The notes under the pieces were generated by a model. It ran no database searches. It was not told the DNA's origin and worked only from the letters and a program-made list of their open reading frames with translations. A stretch of 64,000 nt of DNA from Kineococcus xinjiangensis (GTDB lineage Bacteria; Actinomycetota; Actinomycetes; Actinomycetales; Kineococcaceae), in assembly GCF_002934625.1 (NCBI RefSeq), contig NZ_PTJD01000013.1, positions 1 through 64,000 on the forward strand. The letters are read 5' to 3'. Numbering within the stretch: position 1 is the first letter of the stretch; every line of letters begins with the position of its first letter. Position numbers and translations under genes: made by a program. This document shows, piece by piece, positions 39,171 to 48,413 of this stretch.

Positions 39171-40444
39171 GCCCCTCGCGCGCCGGCGCGGCCACGTTCC
39201 GGCGGCAGTGGTCCGAGCTGGAGCCGGTCGGGCGGCACGCGGGGACGGGCGGCTACCGCCGGTTCGCCTGGACCGCCGCCGACGCCACCTGCCGGGAGTG
39301 GTTCGCCGCCGCCGCGGCGGAGCGCGGCCTCGACGTCGTGGCGGACCGGGCGGGCAACCTCACCGCATGGTGGGGCGACCCCGACGGCAGCGGACCGGGC
39401 GGCGGGCCCGGCGTGGTGACGGGCTCCCACCTGGACTCCGTGCCCGACGGCGGGGCGTTCGACGGCCCGCTGGGGATCGTCACCGCGTTCGCCGCGCTCG
39501 ATGCGTTGCGGGAGGAGGGGTTCGTCCCCGCGCGCCCGCTGGGGATCGCCGCGTTCGCCGACGAGGAGGGCGCCCGCTTCGGGGTGGCGTGCGCGGGGTC
39601 GCGGCTGCTCACGGGGGAGCTGGCCCCGGACCGGGCCCGGGCCCTGCGCGACGACGCCGGCACCACCCTCGCGGAGGCCGCGGCCGCGTCCGGGGTGGAC
39701 GTGCGCCACCTGGGCCGCGACGGGGAGGCGCTGCGCCGCATCGGCTGCTACGTGGAGCTGCACGTGGAGCAGGGCCGCGCCCTGGCCGACCTCGGGGGGC
39801 CGGTGGCGGTCGGCAGCGGCATCTGGCCGCACGGCCGCTACCGCCTGGACCTCGACGGTGCCGCCGACCACGCGGGTACGACCCTGCTGGCGGACCGGCG
39901 CGACCCGATGCTGGCCTACGCCGTCGCGGTGCTCGCCGCCCGCTCCCGCGCCGCGGCGCTGGGGGCGCGGGCGACGTTCGGGCGGGTGCGGGTGGAGCCC
40001 GGCGGCACGAACGCGGTGCCGTCGCGGGTGCAGGCGTGGCTGGACGCCCGCGCGGAGGACGAGACCACCCTCGCCGCGCTCGTGGAGGGCGTGCGGCAGG
40101 ACGTGGCCGAGCGCTCCGCCCGGGAGGGGACGGACGTCGCGCTGGTGCCCGAGTCCGTCTCCGGTGCCGTCGGCTTCGACGGCGCCCTCACCGCGCGGGT
40201 GCGGGCGGCGGTGGCGGGGGCCGGGGCGGAGCTGCTCGCCGCCGACGGAACCGTGCCGGTCCTGCCCACGCAGGCGGGGCACGACGCGGGGATCCTCAGC
40301 CCCCACGTGCCGACCGCGATGCTGTTCGTGCGCAACCCCACGGGCACGTCGCACTCCCCGGCGGAGCACGCGGAGGAGGCCGACTGCCTGCACGGGGTGC
40401 GGGCGCTGACCGCGGTGCTGGCCGACCTGCTGGGGGAGGGGTGA
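39167..40444 (+). CDS. M20-family amidohydrolase (allantoate-amidohydrolase-like) in the hut operon
   Basis: The 425-residue dinuclear metal enzyme shows [18 protein letters not shown] near residue 85, [19 protein letters not shown] near 127, [11 protein letters not shown] near 195 and [14 protein letters not shown] near 395, the metal ligands of the hydantoinase/allantoate amidohydrolase group. It lies between hutU and hutF with four-base overlaps on both sides. The operon makes N-formylglutamate and has no HutG, so this enzyme may remove the formyl group. That is inference; allantoate or N-carbamoyl substrates are alternatives. Confidence 0.9.
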   Translation: MSPSRAGAATFRRQWSELEPVGRHAGTGGYRRFAWTAADATCREWFAAAAAERGLDVVADRAGNLTAWWGDPDGSGPGGGPGVVTGSHLDSVPDGGAFDGPLGIVTAFAALDALREEGFVPARPLGIAAFADEEGARFGVACAGSRLLTGELAPDRARALRDDAGTTLAEAAAASGVDVRHLGRDGEALRRIGCYVELHVEQGRALADLGGPVAVGSGIWPHGRYRLDLDGAADHAGTTLLADRRDPMLAYAVAVLAARSRAAALGARATFGRVRVEPGGTNAVPSRVQAWLDARAEDETTLAALVEGVRQDVAERSAREGTDVALVPESVSGAVGFDGALTARVRAAVAGAGAELLAADGTVPVLPTQAGHDAGILSPHVPTAMLFVRNPTGTSHSPAEHAEEADCLHGVRALTAVLADLLGEG

Positions 40445-41820
40445 GCGTGCGGGAGTTCTGGGCGGAGTCGGCGTGGCTGCCGTCGGGGGTGGCGCGCGAC
40501 GTCCTGCTGCGCAGCACCGGCGGCGTCCTCACCGAGGTCCTGCCGGGAACTCCGCCGACCCCCGCGGCGCAGCGCCTGCCCGGCCTCGTGCTGCCCGCGG
40601 CGGCGAACGCGCACAGCCACGCCTTCCACCGCGCCCTGCGGGGTCGCACCCACGCCGGGGAGCAGGCGGGGGGCTCGTTCTGGACGTGGCGGGAGGCGAT
40701 GTACGCGGCGGCCGGCGCGCTGGACCCGCAGCGCTACGAGCGGCTCGCGACGGCGGTGTTCGCCGAGATGGTCCTCGCGGGCTTCTCCAGCGTGGGCGAG
40801 TTCCACTACGTCCACCACCGCCCCGACGGTTCCCCGCACCCGCGTTCCGAGGGGGGCACGAACGCGATGGCGCACGCCCTGCGCTCGGCGGCGCGCTCCG
40901 CCGGCATCCGGCTGACCCTCCTCGACGTCTGCTACCTCACCGGCGGCCTCACCGAGGACGGGTTCTCCGCTCCGTCGCGGCGGCAGCGCAGGTTCACCGA
41001 CGCCTCCGCGGCGGCGTGGGCGGAGCGGGTGGCCGGCCTGCGCGCGGAGCTGCCCGGGGACGACGGGTTCCGGACGGGGGTCGCGGTGCACTCGGTGCGC
41101 GCGGTTCCGGCGGAGGCGCTGCCGGTGGTGGTGGCGGCCGCCGCGGGGCGGCCCCTGCACGTCCACCTCTCCGAGCAGCCGGCGGAGAACTCCGCCTGCC
41201 TCGCGCACTACGGCCGCACGCCGACGCGGGTGCTGGCCGATGCGGGGGTGCTGGGGCCCACCACCACGGCCGTGCACGCCACCCACCTCACCGACGCCGA
41301 CGTCGACCTGCTCGGTGCGACCCGCACGGCCATCTGCCTGTGCCCGACGACGGAACGGGACCTCGCCGACGGCCTCGGGCCGGGGCGCCGCCTCGCCGAC
41401 GCCGGCAGCCCCCTGTGCGTCGGCACCGACCAGCACGCCGTCGTCGACCCCTTCGAGGAGGCCCGCGGGGTGGAGCTGCACGAACGGCTCGCCACGCACC
41501 GGCGCGGCAGCTTCACCCCGGCGGAACTGCTCACCGCCATGACGTCCGCCGGGCACGCGGCGATCGGCTGGCCGGAGGCGGGGCGCATCGCGGCCGGCGC
41601 GGCCTGCGACCTCGTCGCCGTCGCCACGGGTTCCCCGCGCACCGCGGGGGCCCTGCCGGAGCAGGTGCTCCTCGCCGCCACCGCCGCGGACGTGCACACC
41701 GTCGTCGTCGCCGGCCGGGTGCTGGTGGAGGGTGGGCGCCACGTCCTCGGCGACGTCGGCGGCCTGCTCGCCGGGGCGATCACCGACCTGCACGCGAACG
41801 CCCGGGAGGCCACGCGATGA
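40441..41820 (+). CDS. hutF: Formimidoylglutamate deiminase HutF
   Basis: HutF converts N-formimidoyl-L-glutamate to N-formyl-L-glutamate and ammonia. The 459-residue amidohydrolase has the metal motif [14 protein letters not shown] near residue 55, [21 protein letters not shown] and [15 protein letters not shown]. It overlaps the M20 gene (GTGA) and hutI (ATGA). A GTG at 40447 is an alternative start with a better-spaced GGGGAGGGG. Confidence 0.93.
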   Translation: MSVREFWAESAWLPSGVARDVLLRSTGGVLTEVLPGTPPTPAAQRLPGLVLPAAANAHSHAFHRALRGRTHAGEQAGGSFWTWREAMYAAAGALDPQRYERLATAVFAEMVLAGFSSVGEFHYVHHRPDGSPHPRSEGGTNAMAHALRSAARSAGIRLTLLDVCYLTGGLTEDGFSAPSRRQRRFTDASAAAWAERVAGLRAELPGDDGFRTGVAVHSVRAVPAEALPVVVAAAAGRPLHVHLSEQPAENSACLAHYGRTPTRVLADAGVLGPTTTAVHATHLTDADVDLLGATRTAICLCPTTERDLADGLGPGRRLADAGSPLCVGTDQHAVVDPFEEARGVELHERLATHRRGSFTPAELLTAMTSAGHAAIGWPEAGRIAAGAACDLVAVATGSPRTAGALPEQVLLAATAADVHTVVVAGRVLVEGGRHVLGDVGGLLAGAITDLHANAREATR

Positions 41821-43001
41821 GTTCCCTGCTGCTCACCGGGATCGGCGAGCTCACCACCCTCGACCCCGCCCACGGCGCCCGGACCCGCGGAGAGGACCTC
41901 GGCGTCCTGCACGACGCCGCGCTCCTCGTCGACGGCGGTCGCGTGGCCTGGACGGGGCCCGCCGCGGCGGCACCCGCCGCGGACTCCCGGCGCGACCTCG
42001 GCGGTGCCGCCGTGGTGCCCGGGTTCGTCGACAGCCACGCCCACCTCGTCTTCGCCGGTGACCGGTCGGCGGAGTTCGCCAGCCGGATGCGCGGGCAGCG
42101 CTACGAGGCCGGCGGGATCCGCTCCACGGTGGCCGCGACCCGTGCCGCCACCGACGACGTGCTGCGCGCTCGCCTGGACGGGTTCCTGCGGGAGGTGCAC
42201 GCCCAGGGCACCACGACGGTGGAGGTGAAGTCCGGCTACGGGCTCACCGTCGCCGACGAGGCCCGCGCCCTGCGCATCGCCGCGGAGCGCACCCCGGAGA
42301 CGACGTTCCTCGGCGCGCACGTGGTCCCGGCGGAGTTCGCCGACGACCCCGCCGGCTACGTGGACCTGGTGACGGGCGAGATGCTGCGCGCCTGCGCCCC
42401 GCACGCCCGCTGGATCGACGTGTTCTGCGAGCGCGGTGCGTTCGACGGCGATGCGAGCCGCGCGATCCTCACCGCGGGCCGCGACGCCGGCCTCGGCCTG
42501 CGCGTGCACGGCAACCAGCTCGGTCCCGGCCCGGGGGTGCGGCTGGCGTGCGAACTGGGCGCTGCGAGCGTCGACCACTGCACGCACCTCGACGACGCCG
42601 ACGTCGAGGCGCTGGCGGGGAGTTCGACGGTGGCGACGCTGCTGCCGGGGGTGGAGTTCTCCACCCGCTCGCCCTATCCGCCGGCCCGGCGCCTGCTGGA
42701 CGCGGGGGTGGAGGTCGCGGTGGCCAGCGACTGCAACCCCGGTTCCTGCTTCACCTCGTCGATCCCGTTCTGCCTGGCGTTGGCGGTGCGGGAGATGCGG
42801 ATGTCGCCGGCGGAGGCGCTGCGGGCGGTGACGTGGGGCGGGGCGCGGGCGCTGCGCCGCGACGACGTCGGGCACCTGGCGGTGGGCGCGCGGGCCGACC
42901 TCGTCGTCCTCGCCGCGCCCAGCCACCTGCACCTCAGCTACCGTCCGGGCGTTCCGCTGGTGGCCGGCACCTACCTGGGTGGGGAGCTCCTGCGCCGGTG
43001 A
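41817..43001 (+). CDS. hutI: Imidazolonepropionase HutI
   Basis: HutI opens the imidazolone ring to give formiminoglutamate. The 394 residues carry [18 protein letters not shown] near 70, [32 protein letters not shown] and VASDCNPGS, the metal ligands and substrate groups of the family. The start overlaps hutF by ATGA. It is the last gene before the operon terminator. Confidence 0.97.
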   Translation: MSSLLLTGIGELTTLDPAHGARTRGEDLGVLHDAALLVDGGRVAWTGPAAAAPAADSRRDLGGAAVVPGFVDSHAHLVFAGDRSAEFASRMRGQRYEAGGIRSTVAATRAATDDVLRARLDGFLREVHAQGTTTVEVKSGYGLTVADEARALRIAAERTPETTFLGAHVVPAEFADDPAGYVDLVTGEMLRACAPHARWIDVFCERGAFDGDASRAILTAGRDAGLGLRVHGNQLGPGPGVRLACELGAASVDHCTHLDDADVEALAGSSTVATLLPGVEFSTRSPYPPARRLLDAGVEVAVASDCNPGSCFTSSIPFCLALAVREMRMSPAEALRAVTWGGARALRRDDVGHLAVGARADLVVLAAPSHLHLSYRPGVPLVAGTYLGGELLRR

Positions 43002-43024
43002 GGCGACCGGGCGGTCCCGGCTGC

Positions 43025-43060
43025 GGGAACGGGCCGGTGACGCTTCACCGGCCCGTTCCC
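43025..43060. terminator. Strong hairpin ending the hut operon
   Basis: Two perfect 16-base arms (GGGAACGGGCCGGTGA and its complement) flank a four-base loop, 23 bases after hutI. No U-tract follows. It may also serve the convergent nuclease gene. Confidence 0.85.
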
Positions 43061-43100
43061 TCCGATGCCCGTCCGGGTGGTCCGGTGGGCGTGCCGCGGA

Positions 43101-43769
43101 TCAGGAGGAGCAGGTGTTGAGCATCGTCTGCAGGGCGGTCTTCTCCGAGGACTGCAGTCGCAGGCTCCAGTGGTGCTTGGTGGCGATCCACATCTTGGCG
43201 TAGGTGCAGTGGTAGGAGGTGCGCGAGGGCCGCCACGTCGAGGGGTCCTGGTCGCCCTTCGCCTGGTTGACGTCGTCGGTGACCGCGATGAGCTGGGGAC
43301 GCGTGAGGTCGTTGGCGAAGCTCTGTCGGCGGCTCGTCGTCCAACTGCTGGCCCCGGAGCGCCACGCCTCCGCGAGGGGGACGATGTGGTCGATGTCCAC
43401 GTCGCTCGCGGCGTTCCAGGTGGCGCCGTCGTAGGGGCTGTACCAGGTTCCCGACGTCGCGGAGCAGTAGCTGTTCGTGCTGACGCGGCTGCCGTCGCGC
43501 TTGAGGACGGTTTCTCGGGTGTTGCACGTCCCGGAGATCGTCACCCAGTGCGGGAACAGGTCGCGGGAGTAGCCGCTGGAGGAACCCTCGTTCCCGACGG
43601 TCAGCGCGTTCAACTGCGACTGGGCGGTCGCCTTGGAGGGGATCCCCGTGGGCTCCGCGCCCGCCGGCTGTGCCAGCGCGACGAGTGCGGTCACGGCGGC
43701 CATGGCGCCCGCCAGCAGGTTCCGGCGATGACAGCGGGTGGGGCGAGGGGTGGTTGCGGCGCGCGACAC
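43101..43769 (-). CDS. Secreted HNH endonuclease family protein
   Basis: The 222-residue protein has a signal peptide (RRNLLAGAMAAVTALVALAQPAGA) and the DUF1524/GmrSD-type HNH core: SDVDIDHIVPLAEAWRSGA near residue 122, then FANDLTRPQLIAVTDDVNQA and KGDQDPSTWRP. Paired cysteines suit an extracellular nuclease. It probably degrades environmental DNA. The GTG start follows a perfect AGGAGG. Confidence 0.92.
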   Translation of the reverse strand: MSRAATTPRPTRCHRRNLLAGAMAAVTALVALAQPAGAEPTGIPSKATAQSQLNALTVGNEGSSSGYSRDLFPHWVTISGTCNTRETVLKRDGSRVSTNSYCSATSGTWYSPYDGATWNAASDVDIDHIVPLAEAWRSGASSWTTSRRQSFANDLTRPQLIAVTDDVNQAKGDQDPSTWRPSRTSYHCTYAKMWIATKHHWSLRLQSSEKTALQTMLNTCSS

Positions 43770-43984
43770 GGGTAGGCCTCCTGGCGGCGGGGTGGGGAGG
43801 CGTTGACCGTTCCATGCATGATCGACGCCCGCATGGACAGGAAGTGACCAGTATTGGACTGTGTGTGAACAGCGTGTCGTGCGTCGCGGCGGCCCCGTCA
43901 CCTCATGCGCGTTCGCCCGGCAACGGGTCCACGTGCGCGCCGGTCAGCCGTTCCGGTCTCGCGGGGGTTGGCGCGGGCGGGGTG

Positions 43985-44572
43985 TCACCCGTTCCGCAGC
44001 GCGCCGAGCAGCCGGTCCAGCGCGGCCGTGGTGTCCGTCAGGTCCTGCGGGTTCCCTGATCCCGCCAGCCACAGGGCGGCTTCGTTCATCGCACCCGACA
44101 GCAGGCGGGTCAGGGGGGCGATCGGCTGCGGTGCGATGACGCCCGCGTCCACCAGTGCGGTGAGGGCCCCGGCGAGGTGACGGCCGGAGGCCGCCTCGTC
44201 CGCGGCGCGCCACTCCTGCCATCCGAGCACGGCCGGGCCGTCGACCAGCATGACCTGCCGGACGTCGGCGCTGACGCTCGCCGCGAGGAAGGCGTGGCAG
44301 CCGTCGACGAGCTGCGTCCAGGCGTCCTCCGACGCGCCGGCGGCTGCGACGACGGCATCGGCGACGTCGTGCTGCACCTGCTCCAGGACGGCGCGGAAGA
44401 GGCTGACCTTGCCGTCGAAGTGGTGGTACAGGGCGCCTTTGGTGACGCCCGCGGCGGCGACGACGTCCGAGAGGCTCACGTCGGCGTAGCCGCGGGCCGC
44501 GAAGAGGTCGCGCGCCTCGCGGAGGAGGGCCTGCCGAGTCTGTGCCTTCTGCTGCGCCCTGATGGTTCCCAA
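43985..44572 (-). CDS. TetR-family regulator
   Basis: The 195-residue protein has the TetR helix-turn-helix (ALLREARDLFAARGYADVSL, SDVVAAAGVTKGALYHHF at about 18-55) and a variable ligand domain. I prefer a TTG start at 44572, which has GGGAGGA upstream and puts the HTH at the usual distance. An ATG at 44662 would run through both operators. It is divergent from a VOC gene it likely controls. Confidence 0.88.
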   Translation of the reverse strand: MGTIRAQQKAQTRQALLREARDLFAARGYADVSLSDVVAAAGVTKGALYHHFDGKVSLFRAVLEQVQHDVADAVVAAAGASEDAWTQLVDGCHAFLAASVSADVRQVMLVDGPAVLGWQEWRAADEAASGRHLAGALTALVDAGVIAPQPIAPLTRLLSGAMNEAALWLAGSGNPQDLTDTTAALDRLLGALRNG

Positions 44573-44590
44573 CCACGTCCTCCCTCGTTG

Positions 44591-44639
44591 ACGTACCCGC
44601 GGTATGTGGATACGGTCGATCGACATACCCACGGTACGT
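44591..44639. promoter_or_regulatory. Two palindromic TetR operators
   Basis: ACGTACCCGCGGTATGT (44591-44607) and ACATACCCACGGTACGT (44623-44639) are 17-bp imperfect palindromes with an ACRTACC-N3-GGTAYGT pattern. Their centres are 32 bases apart, about three helical turns. They fill the gap between the divergent tetR-type and VOC genes. Confidence 0.8.
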
Positions 44640-44651
44640 CGAAGAGGGATC

Positions 44652-45068
44652 ATGCCACTCACGAGCTTCTACCCCGTCCTCTGCACGGCACGGCTGCGCG
44701 AGTCCCGCGACTTCTACGTCGACCTCCTCGGCTTCGAGGTGACGTTCGAGGCGGACTGGTACGTCAGCCTGCGCCGCCGCGCCGAACCGGCGTACGAACT
44801 GGCGCTGCTCGACGCCGAGCACCCCACCCTCCCGAGTGCCCACCGCGCTCCGGTGCAGGGCCTGCTGCTCAACCTCGAGGTCGACGACGTCGACGCGCAG
44901 TGGCACCGGCTCGTCGTGGACGAGGGCCTGCCGCCGGTGCTCGACCTGCGCAGCGAACCCTTCGGGCAGAGGCACTTCATCGTCGCAGACCCCAACGGCG
45001 TGCTGATCGACGTGATCACGCCCATCCCCGCCGCCGAGGAGTTCCGCGACCTGTACGTCAGCCCGTGA
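44652..45068 (+). CDS. VOC-family protein under TetR control
   Basis: The 138-residue protein is a single VOC (glyoxalase/bleomycin-resistance) unit with [20 protein letters not shown] at the start, [18 protein letters not shown] in the middle and [20 protein letters not shown] at the end. It may bind or detoxify a small molecule that induces the divergent TetR regulator. The ATG at 44652 has GAAGAGGG upstream. Confidence 0.88.
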   Translation: MPLTSFYPVLCTARLRESRDFYVDLLGFEVTFEADWYVSLRRRAEPAYELALLDAEHPTLPSAHRAPVQGLLLNLEVDDVDAQWHRLVVDEGLPPVLDLRSEPFGQRHFIVADPNGVLIDVITPIPAAEEFRDLYVSP

Positions 45069-45143
45069 CCCGTCCTCGGTGGAAGGCCGAGTCCCCACCG
45101 CCGGTGGTCGACGGCCCTGGCGACCCCGGCGGTGGACCCCGCG

Positions 45144-46070
45144 TCAGGCGCGGACCGCGACCCGGCCCGTCGCAGCGGCCGCGACCGAGCGGGCGAAGCG
45201 GTCCAGCGCCCCGGCAGGAGCGTGGCGCAGGAAGAGCGACGGTTCGCTGACCTCGAGCTCCAGCACCAGCGGCTCGCCGTCCGCGCCCGGCACCAGGTCC
45301 ACGCGCGCGTAGGTCAGCTGATGCGCCCCTCCGGGGACAGCCTCCAGCGCAGCGCGTGCCACCGCGAGCTGCGCCGTGGTCGGCGTCGTCACGGTGATGC
45401 GATCCTGCACGTCGTCGCCCATCGCGGGCGTGCCCACCCCCGGACCCGTGAGCAGCGGCGCCTTGCGCACCACGTGCGAGAACTCGCCGCCCAGGAACAG
45501 GACCGCGGTCTCCCCGGCCGCGTCGATGCCGCTCTGGTACGGCTGCACCATCACCGTCCGGCCGCGCCCGTGCAGGTGCCGGGCCAGTTCGGTGGCCCCC
45601 GCATCCCCCACCGCGAAGCGGCCGGTGTCCGTCGCCCCCGCGCTCACGGCGGGTTTCACCACCACCTCCCCGGCGCCGGCGGGAACCCGGAAGGCGAACG
45701 GGGCCTCCGCCTCCAGGAACAGCGTCGGCACCACCGGGACCCCCGCGCGCTCCAGGTCGAGGACGTAGTGCTTGTCGGTGTTCCACTCCAGGACGTCGGC
45801 GGGGTTCGAGGTCGCGGCGACGCTCCGCGCCCACGCCAGGAACTCGTCGCGGCGCCCGGTGTAGTCCCACGTGCTCCGGACGAGGACGAGGTCGTACTCC
45901 GACCAGTCGGCGTCGGGGGCGTCCCACACGCGGACGTCCGCGGCGACACCTGCACGGGCGAGGGCCGCGAGCAGCTCGGGGCCGTCGGAGTCCAGGTGCG
46001 GCACGGCAGCCGATGTGGCGACGGCGACGCGAGGCGGTGCGGGCGGGGTGGAGCTGGACGTGACGGACAT
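45144..46070 (-). CDS. ATP-grasp enzyme (RimK/glutathione-synthase-like), copy 1
   Basis: The 308-residue protein has an N-terminal DLVLVRSTWDYTGRRDEFLAW segment, then NTDKHYVLDLERAGVPVVPT near residue 115, EVVVKPAVSAGATDTGRF near 150 (ATP-binding Lys), TVMVQPYQSGIDAAGETAVL near 190, and LELEVSEPSLFL near 275 with the metal-binding Glu. It would join a carboxylate to an amine or thiol using ATP. The substrate is unknown. It is closely paralogous to the gene at 54.8 kb and divergent from a MocR regulator. The ATG has GGAGG upstream. Confidence 0.88.
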   Translation of the reverse strand: MSVTSSSTPPAPPRVAVATSAAVPHLDSDGPELLAALARAGVAADVRVWDAPDADWSEYDLVLVRSTWDYTGRRDEFLAWARSVAATSNPADVLEWNTDKHYVLDLERAGVPVVPTLFLEAEAPFAFRVPAGAGEVVVKPAVSAGATDTGRFAVGDAGATELARHLHGRGRTVMVQPYQSGIDAAGETAVLFLGGEFSHVVRKAPLLTGPGVGTPAMGDDVQDRITVTTPTTAQLAVARAALEAVPGGAHQLTYARVDLVPGADGEPLVLELEVSEPSLFLRHAPAGALDRFARSVAAAATGRVAVRA

Positions 46071-46124
46071 CGGGCGGGCCTCCGGGACGACGACGGGACA
46101 GCGCGCAGCGGCTGCAGGCACACT

Positions 46125-46149
46125 GTCCGGTTCCCGAGCGCCGTCCGGT
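46125..46149. promoter_or_regulatory. Direct repeats GTCCGGT, MocR-site candidate
   Basis: Two copies of GTCCGGT start 18 bases apart (46125-46131 and 46143-46149) in the gap between the divergent ATP-grasp and MocR genes. MocR regulators commonly bind direct repeats in such gaps. Confidence 0.4.
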
Positions 46150-46195
46150 CAGGCCACTGCCCCCCGGATGCCGCAGACCACTTCGAGGAGGATCC

Positions 46196-47611
46196 GTGCG
46201 ACCCGTCGCGGAGCTGGACCTGCCCCTGCAGCTCCACCGGGACGAGCCCACTCCGCTGCACGCCCAGCTCGCCGCCGGTCTGCGCACCGCCGCGGCGACG
46301 GGCCTGCTCCCCGCCGGCGTCCGGCTCCCGCCCTCCAGGCTGCTCGCCGCCCGGCTCGGTGTCGCCCGCAGCACGGTCGTCGCCGCGTACGAGGAGCTGG
46401 CGGGGGAGGGGCTGGTCGAGGCACGTCACGGCTCGGGCACGTTCGTCGGGTCCCTCCCGCCGGCCGGCCGGCGACCGGCGGAAGGGCGAGCCGCGGCGGG
46501 CCCATCCTCCACCGGCGAGGACCTCGTGGACCTGCGACCGGGGCGGCCCAGCACCGCACGGCTGACCGACGCCGCGTGGATGCGCGCGTGGCGGGTCGCC
46601 GCCCGCAGGGTGCGCACGGCAGAGCCCCCCGCGGCGGGGCTGGCGGAACTGCGCCAGGCCATCGCCATCCACCTGGGCGCGGCCCGCGGGCTGCAGGTCG
46701 CGGCCGACGACGTGCTGGTCACCGCGGGAACGGTCGAAGCCCTTTCGCTCGTCGCCCACGCTCTCGATCTGACCGGCCGGGTGGTGGCCATGGAGGAACC
46801 CGGGTTCAGCACGGGCCGCCGTGCGCTCACCCGCCTGGGCTGCGACGTCCTCCCCGTTCCCGTCGACGCCGACGGCTTGTGCGTCGACCTGCTGCCGCGC
46901 GAGGGCCGCACGCCCGCCGCGGTCTTCACCACTCCCAGCCACCAGTACCCCTTGGGGGCGCGGATGTCCGTCGAGCGGCGACTGGCGCTGCTGGCGTGGG
47001 CCGAGGCGGTCGGTGCGGTGGTCGTCGAGGACGATTACGACAGCGAGTTCCGCTTCGACGTCGCTCCGCTGCCGGCGCTGGCGGGCCTCGACCGGGCCGG
47101 GCGCGTCGTGCACGTCGGCACGTTCTCGAAGGTGCTGACGCCGTGGCTGCGCGCGGGCTACGTCGCAGTCCCCCCGCGCCTCGCCGGCGCGTTCTCCGCG
47201 GTCCGCCACGACCTGGGCTGCCCGGTCGGAGGCGTCGAGCAGGAGGCGCTGGCGGAGTACCTGTCCTCAGGGGCGCTGCGACGGCACATCGCCCGTTCCC
47301 GGCGCGACTACGCCCACCGGCGTGCCCACCTCGCGCGCTCGCTCGAACGCCATGCGGGCACCCTCGGGCTCGGGGGGATCGACGCCGGTCTGCACGCCGT
47401 CGTCACCCTGCCGACGGGGACGGATCCAGCGGCGGTGGTGAGGCAGCTCCGGCGCAACGGGTTCCTGGTGGAGGACGTAGCCGACGCCTGCGTCGACCCG
47501 GCGCCGGACCGCGTTCCCGCCGTGATCCTCGGCTACGCCGAGGCGACCCTCGCCGAGCTCGACAGGGCCGTCGAACTGCTGGCCGAGGCCGCGGTCGCCG
47601 GCCGCACCTGA
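46196..47611 (+). CDS. MocR/PdxR-type regulator
   Basis: The 471-residue protein joins a GntR winged helix (PSRLLAARLGVARSTVVAAY, LVEARHGSGTFV at about 40-85) to an aminotransferase-like domain that binds PLP (EEPGFSTGRRAL, TPSHQYPLGARMS, DDYDSEFRFD, and the Lys of GTFSKVLTPWLRAGY). Such proteins sense PLP or amino compounds and usually control the divergent gene, here the ATP-grasp enzyme. The GTG at 46196 follows GAGGAGG. Confidence 0.92.
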   Translation: MRPVAELDLPLQLHRDEPTPLHAQLAAGLRTAAATGLLPAGVRLPPSRLLAARLGVARSTVVAAYEELAGEGLVEARHGSGTFVGSLPPAGRRPAEGRAAAGPSSTGEDLVDLRPGRPSTARLTDAAWMRAWRVAARRVRTAEPPAAGLAELRQAIAIHLGAARGLQVAADDVLVTAGTVEALSLVAHALDLTGRVVAMEEPGFSTGRRALTRLGCDVLPVPVDADGLCVDLLPREGRTPAAVFTTPSHQYPLGARMSVERRLALLAWAEAVGAVVVEDDYDSEFRFDVAPLPALAGLDRAGRVVHVGTFSKVLTPWLRAGYVAVPPRLAGAFSAVRHDLGCPVGGVEQEALAEYLSSGALRRHIARSRRDYAHRRAHLARSLERHAGTLGLGGIDAGLHAVVTLPTGTDPAAVVRQLRRNGFLVEDVADACVDPAPDRVPAVILGYAEATLAELDRAVELLAEAAVAGRT

Positions 47612-47637
47612 GGGACCCCCCGGTGCGGCCGGCGACC
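47593..47637. terminator. 16-bp hairpin between convergent genes
   Basis: Perfect arms GGTCGCCGGCCGCACC (47593-47608) and GGTGCGGCCGGCGACC (47622-47637) flank the MocR-gene stop codon. It can end both the MocR gene and the convergent CHRD-like gene. Confidence 0.75.
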
Positions 47638-47645
47638 GTCCGACG

Positions 47646-48305
47646 TCAGTGCTTGTGGTTCTTCATGTCCAGCGCGCCGCACGCCACGGGGAGCTCCGCC
47701 TCCAGCGGTGCGCCGAGGGCGGTGACGGGCGTGGCGTCGTACTGGCCGTCGTCGTCGAGGTCCTCACCGTGGATGACGATGTGGAGGTCGCCCAGCTCCT
47801 CGCGCACGTCCTCGGGGATCTCGAGGGTGCGGCTGTAGTTCAGGACGCCCGCCGAGTTCGCCACGGGCGCGCGGTCCAGGGCCAGCGCGTCGGCCGGGGT
47901 GGTGCCGCCGCGGGTGGTGAAGGAGACGTTGATCGGACCGTAGGAGGGCAGGCCGTCGACGGTCTCGATGAGCTTGTCGTTCACGCCGCCGACGCGGGCC
48001 TCGGGGCCGGGGCACTCGTTCTTGGCGTCCAGCTCGCCGTGGATGTGCATCACGTGGGGCAGGTTCGGGCTGAGGCCCTTCGCGTGGACCGTGGCGGTCA
48101 CGGTGTTGCCGCGCGCCACGAGCTGGGCGCGGCCCTGGACGTTGGAGCCGCTGTCGGCGGACGGGTCGTGCGGGACGGGAGCGAGGTGGGCGCGGAACCG
48201 GTCGACATCGTGCCCGCTGCCCCCGGTCGCGGCGGCCGGCGAGGCCAGCAGCGCGGCGGCGAGGAAGGGGGCGGTCAGGGCCAGGGTGCGGATGGGCTTG
48301 GACAT
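47646..48305 (-). CDS. Secreted CHRD-like protein
   Basis: The 219-residue exported protein has a signal peptide (TLALTAPFLAAALLASPAAA) and a beta-rich domain resembling CHRD: TVTATVHAKGLSPNLPHVMH near residue 70, HIHGELDAKNECPG, and LHIVIHGEDLDDDGQYD near 170. Its several His residues and the two Cys could bind metal or form a disulfide. The function is unknown. The start is ATG at 48305. Confidence 0.72.
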   Translation of the reverse strand: MSKPIRTLALTAPFLAAALLASPAAATGGSGHDVDRFRAHLAPVPHDPSADSGSNVQGRAQLVARGNTVTATVHAKGLSPNLPHVMHIHGELDAKNECPGPEARVGGVNDKLIETVDGLPSYGPINVSFTTRGGTTPADALALDRAPVANSAGVLNYSRTLEIPEDVREELGDLHIVIHGEDLDDDGQYDATPVTALGAPLEAELPVACGALDMKNHKH

Positions 48306-48413
48306 CTCGTTCTCCTCAGGGGGGTCGAGGAACGGCGCCGTTGCGTCGCCTCCTGTCCCCCTTTCGGAGCCGTCGCCCGCCCGGATGGGTGCCCGCCCCG
48401 CGGTCTCGGTTGA

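Noticed and set aside
43985-44662. TetR gene starting at ATG 44662
   Set aside because: That start would place coding sequence across both palindromic operators and overlap the divergent VOC start. The TTG at 44572 has a better ribosome site.
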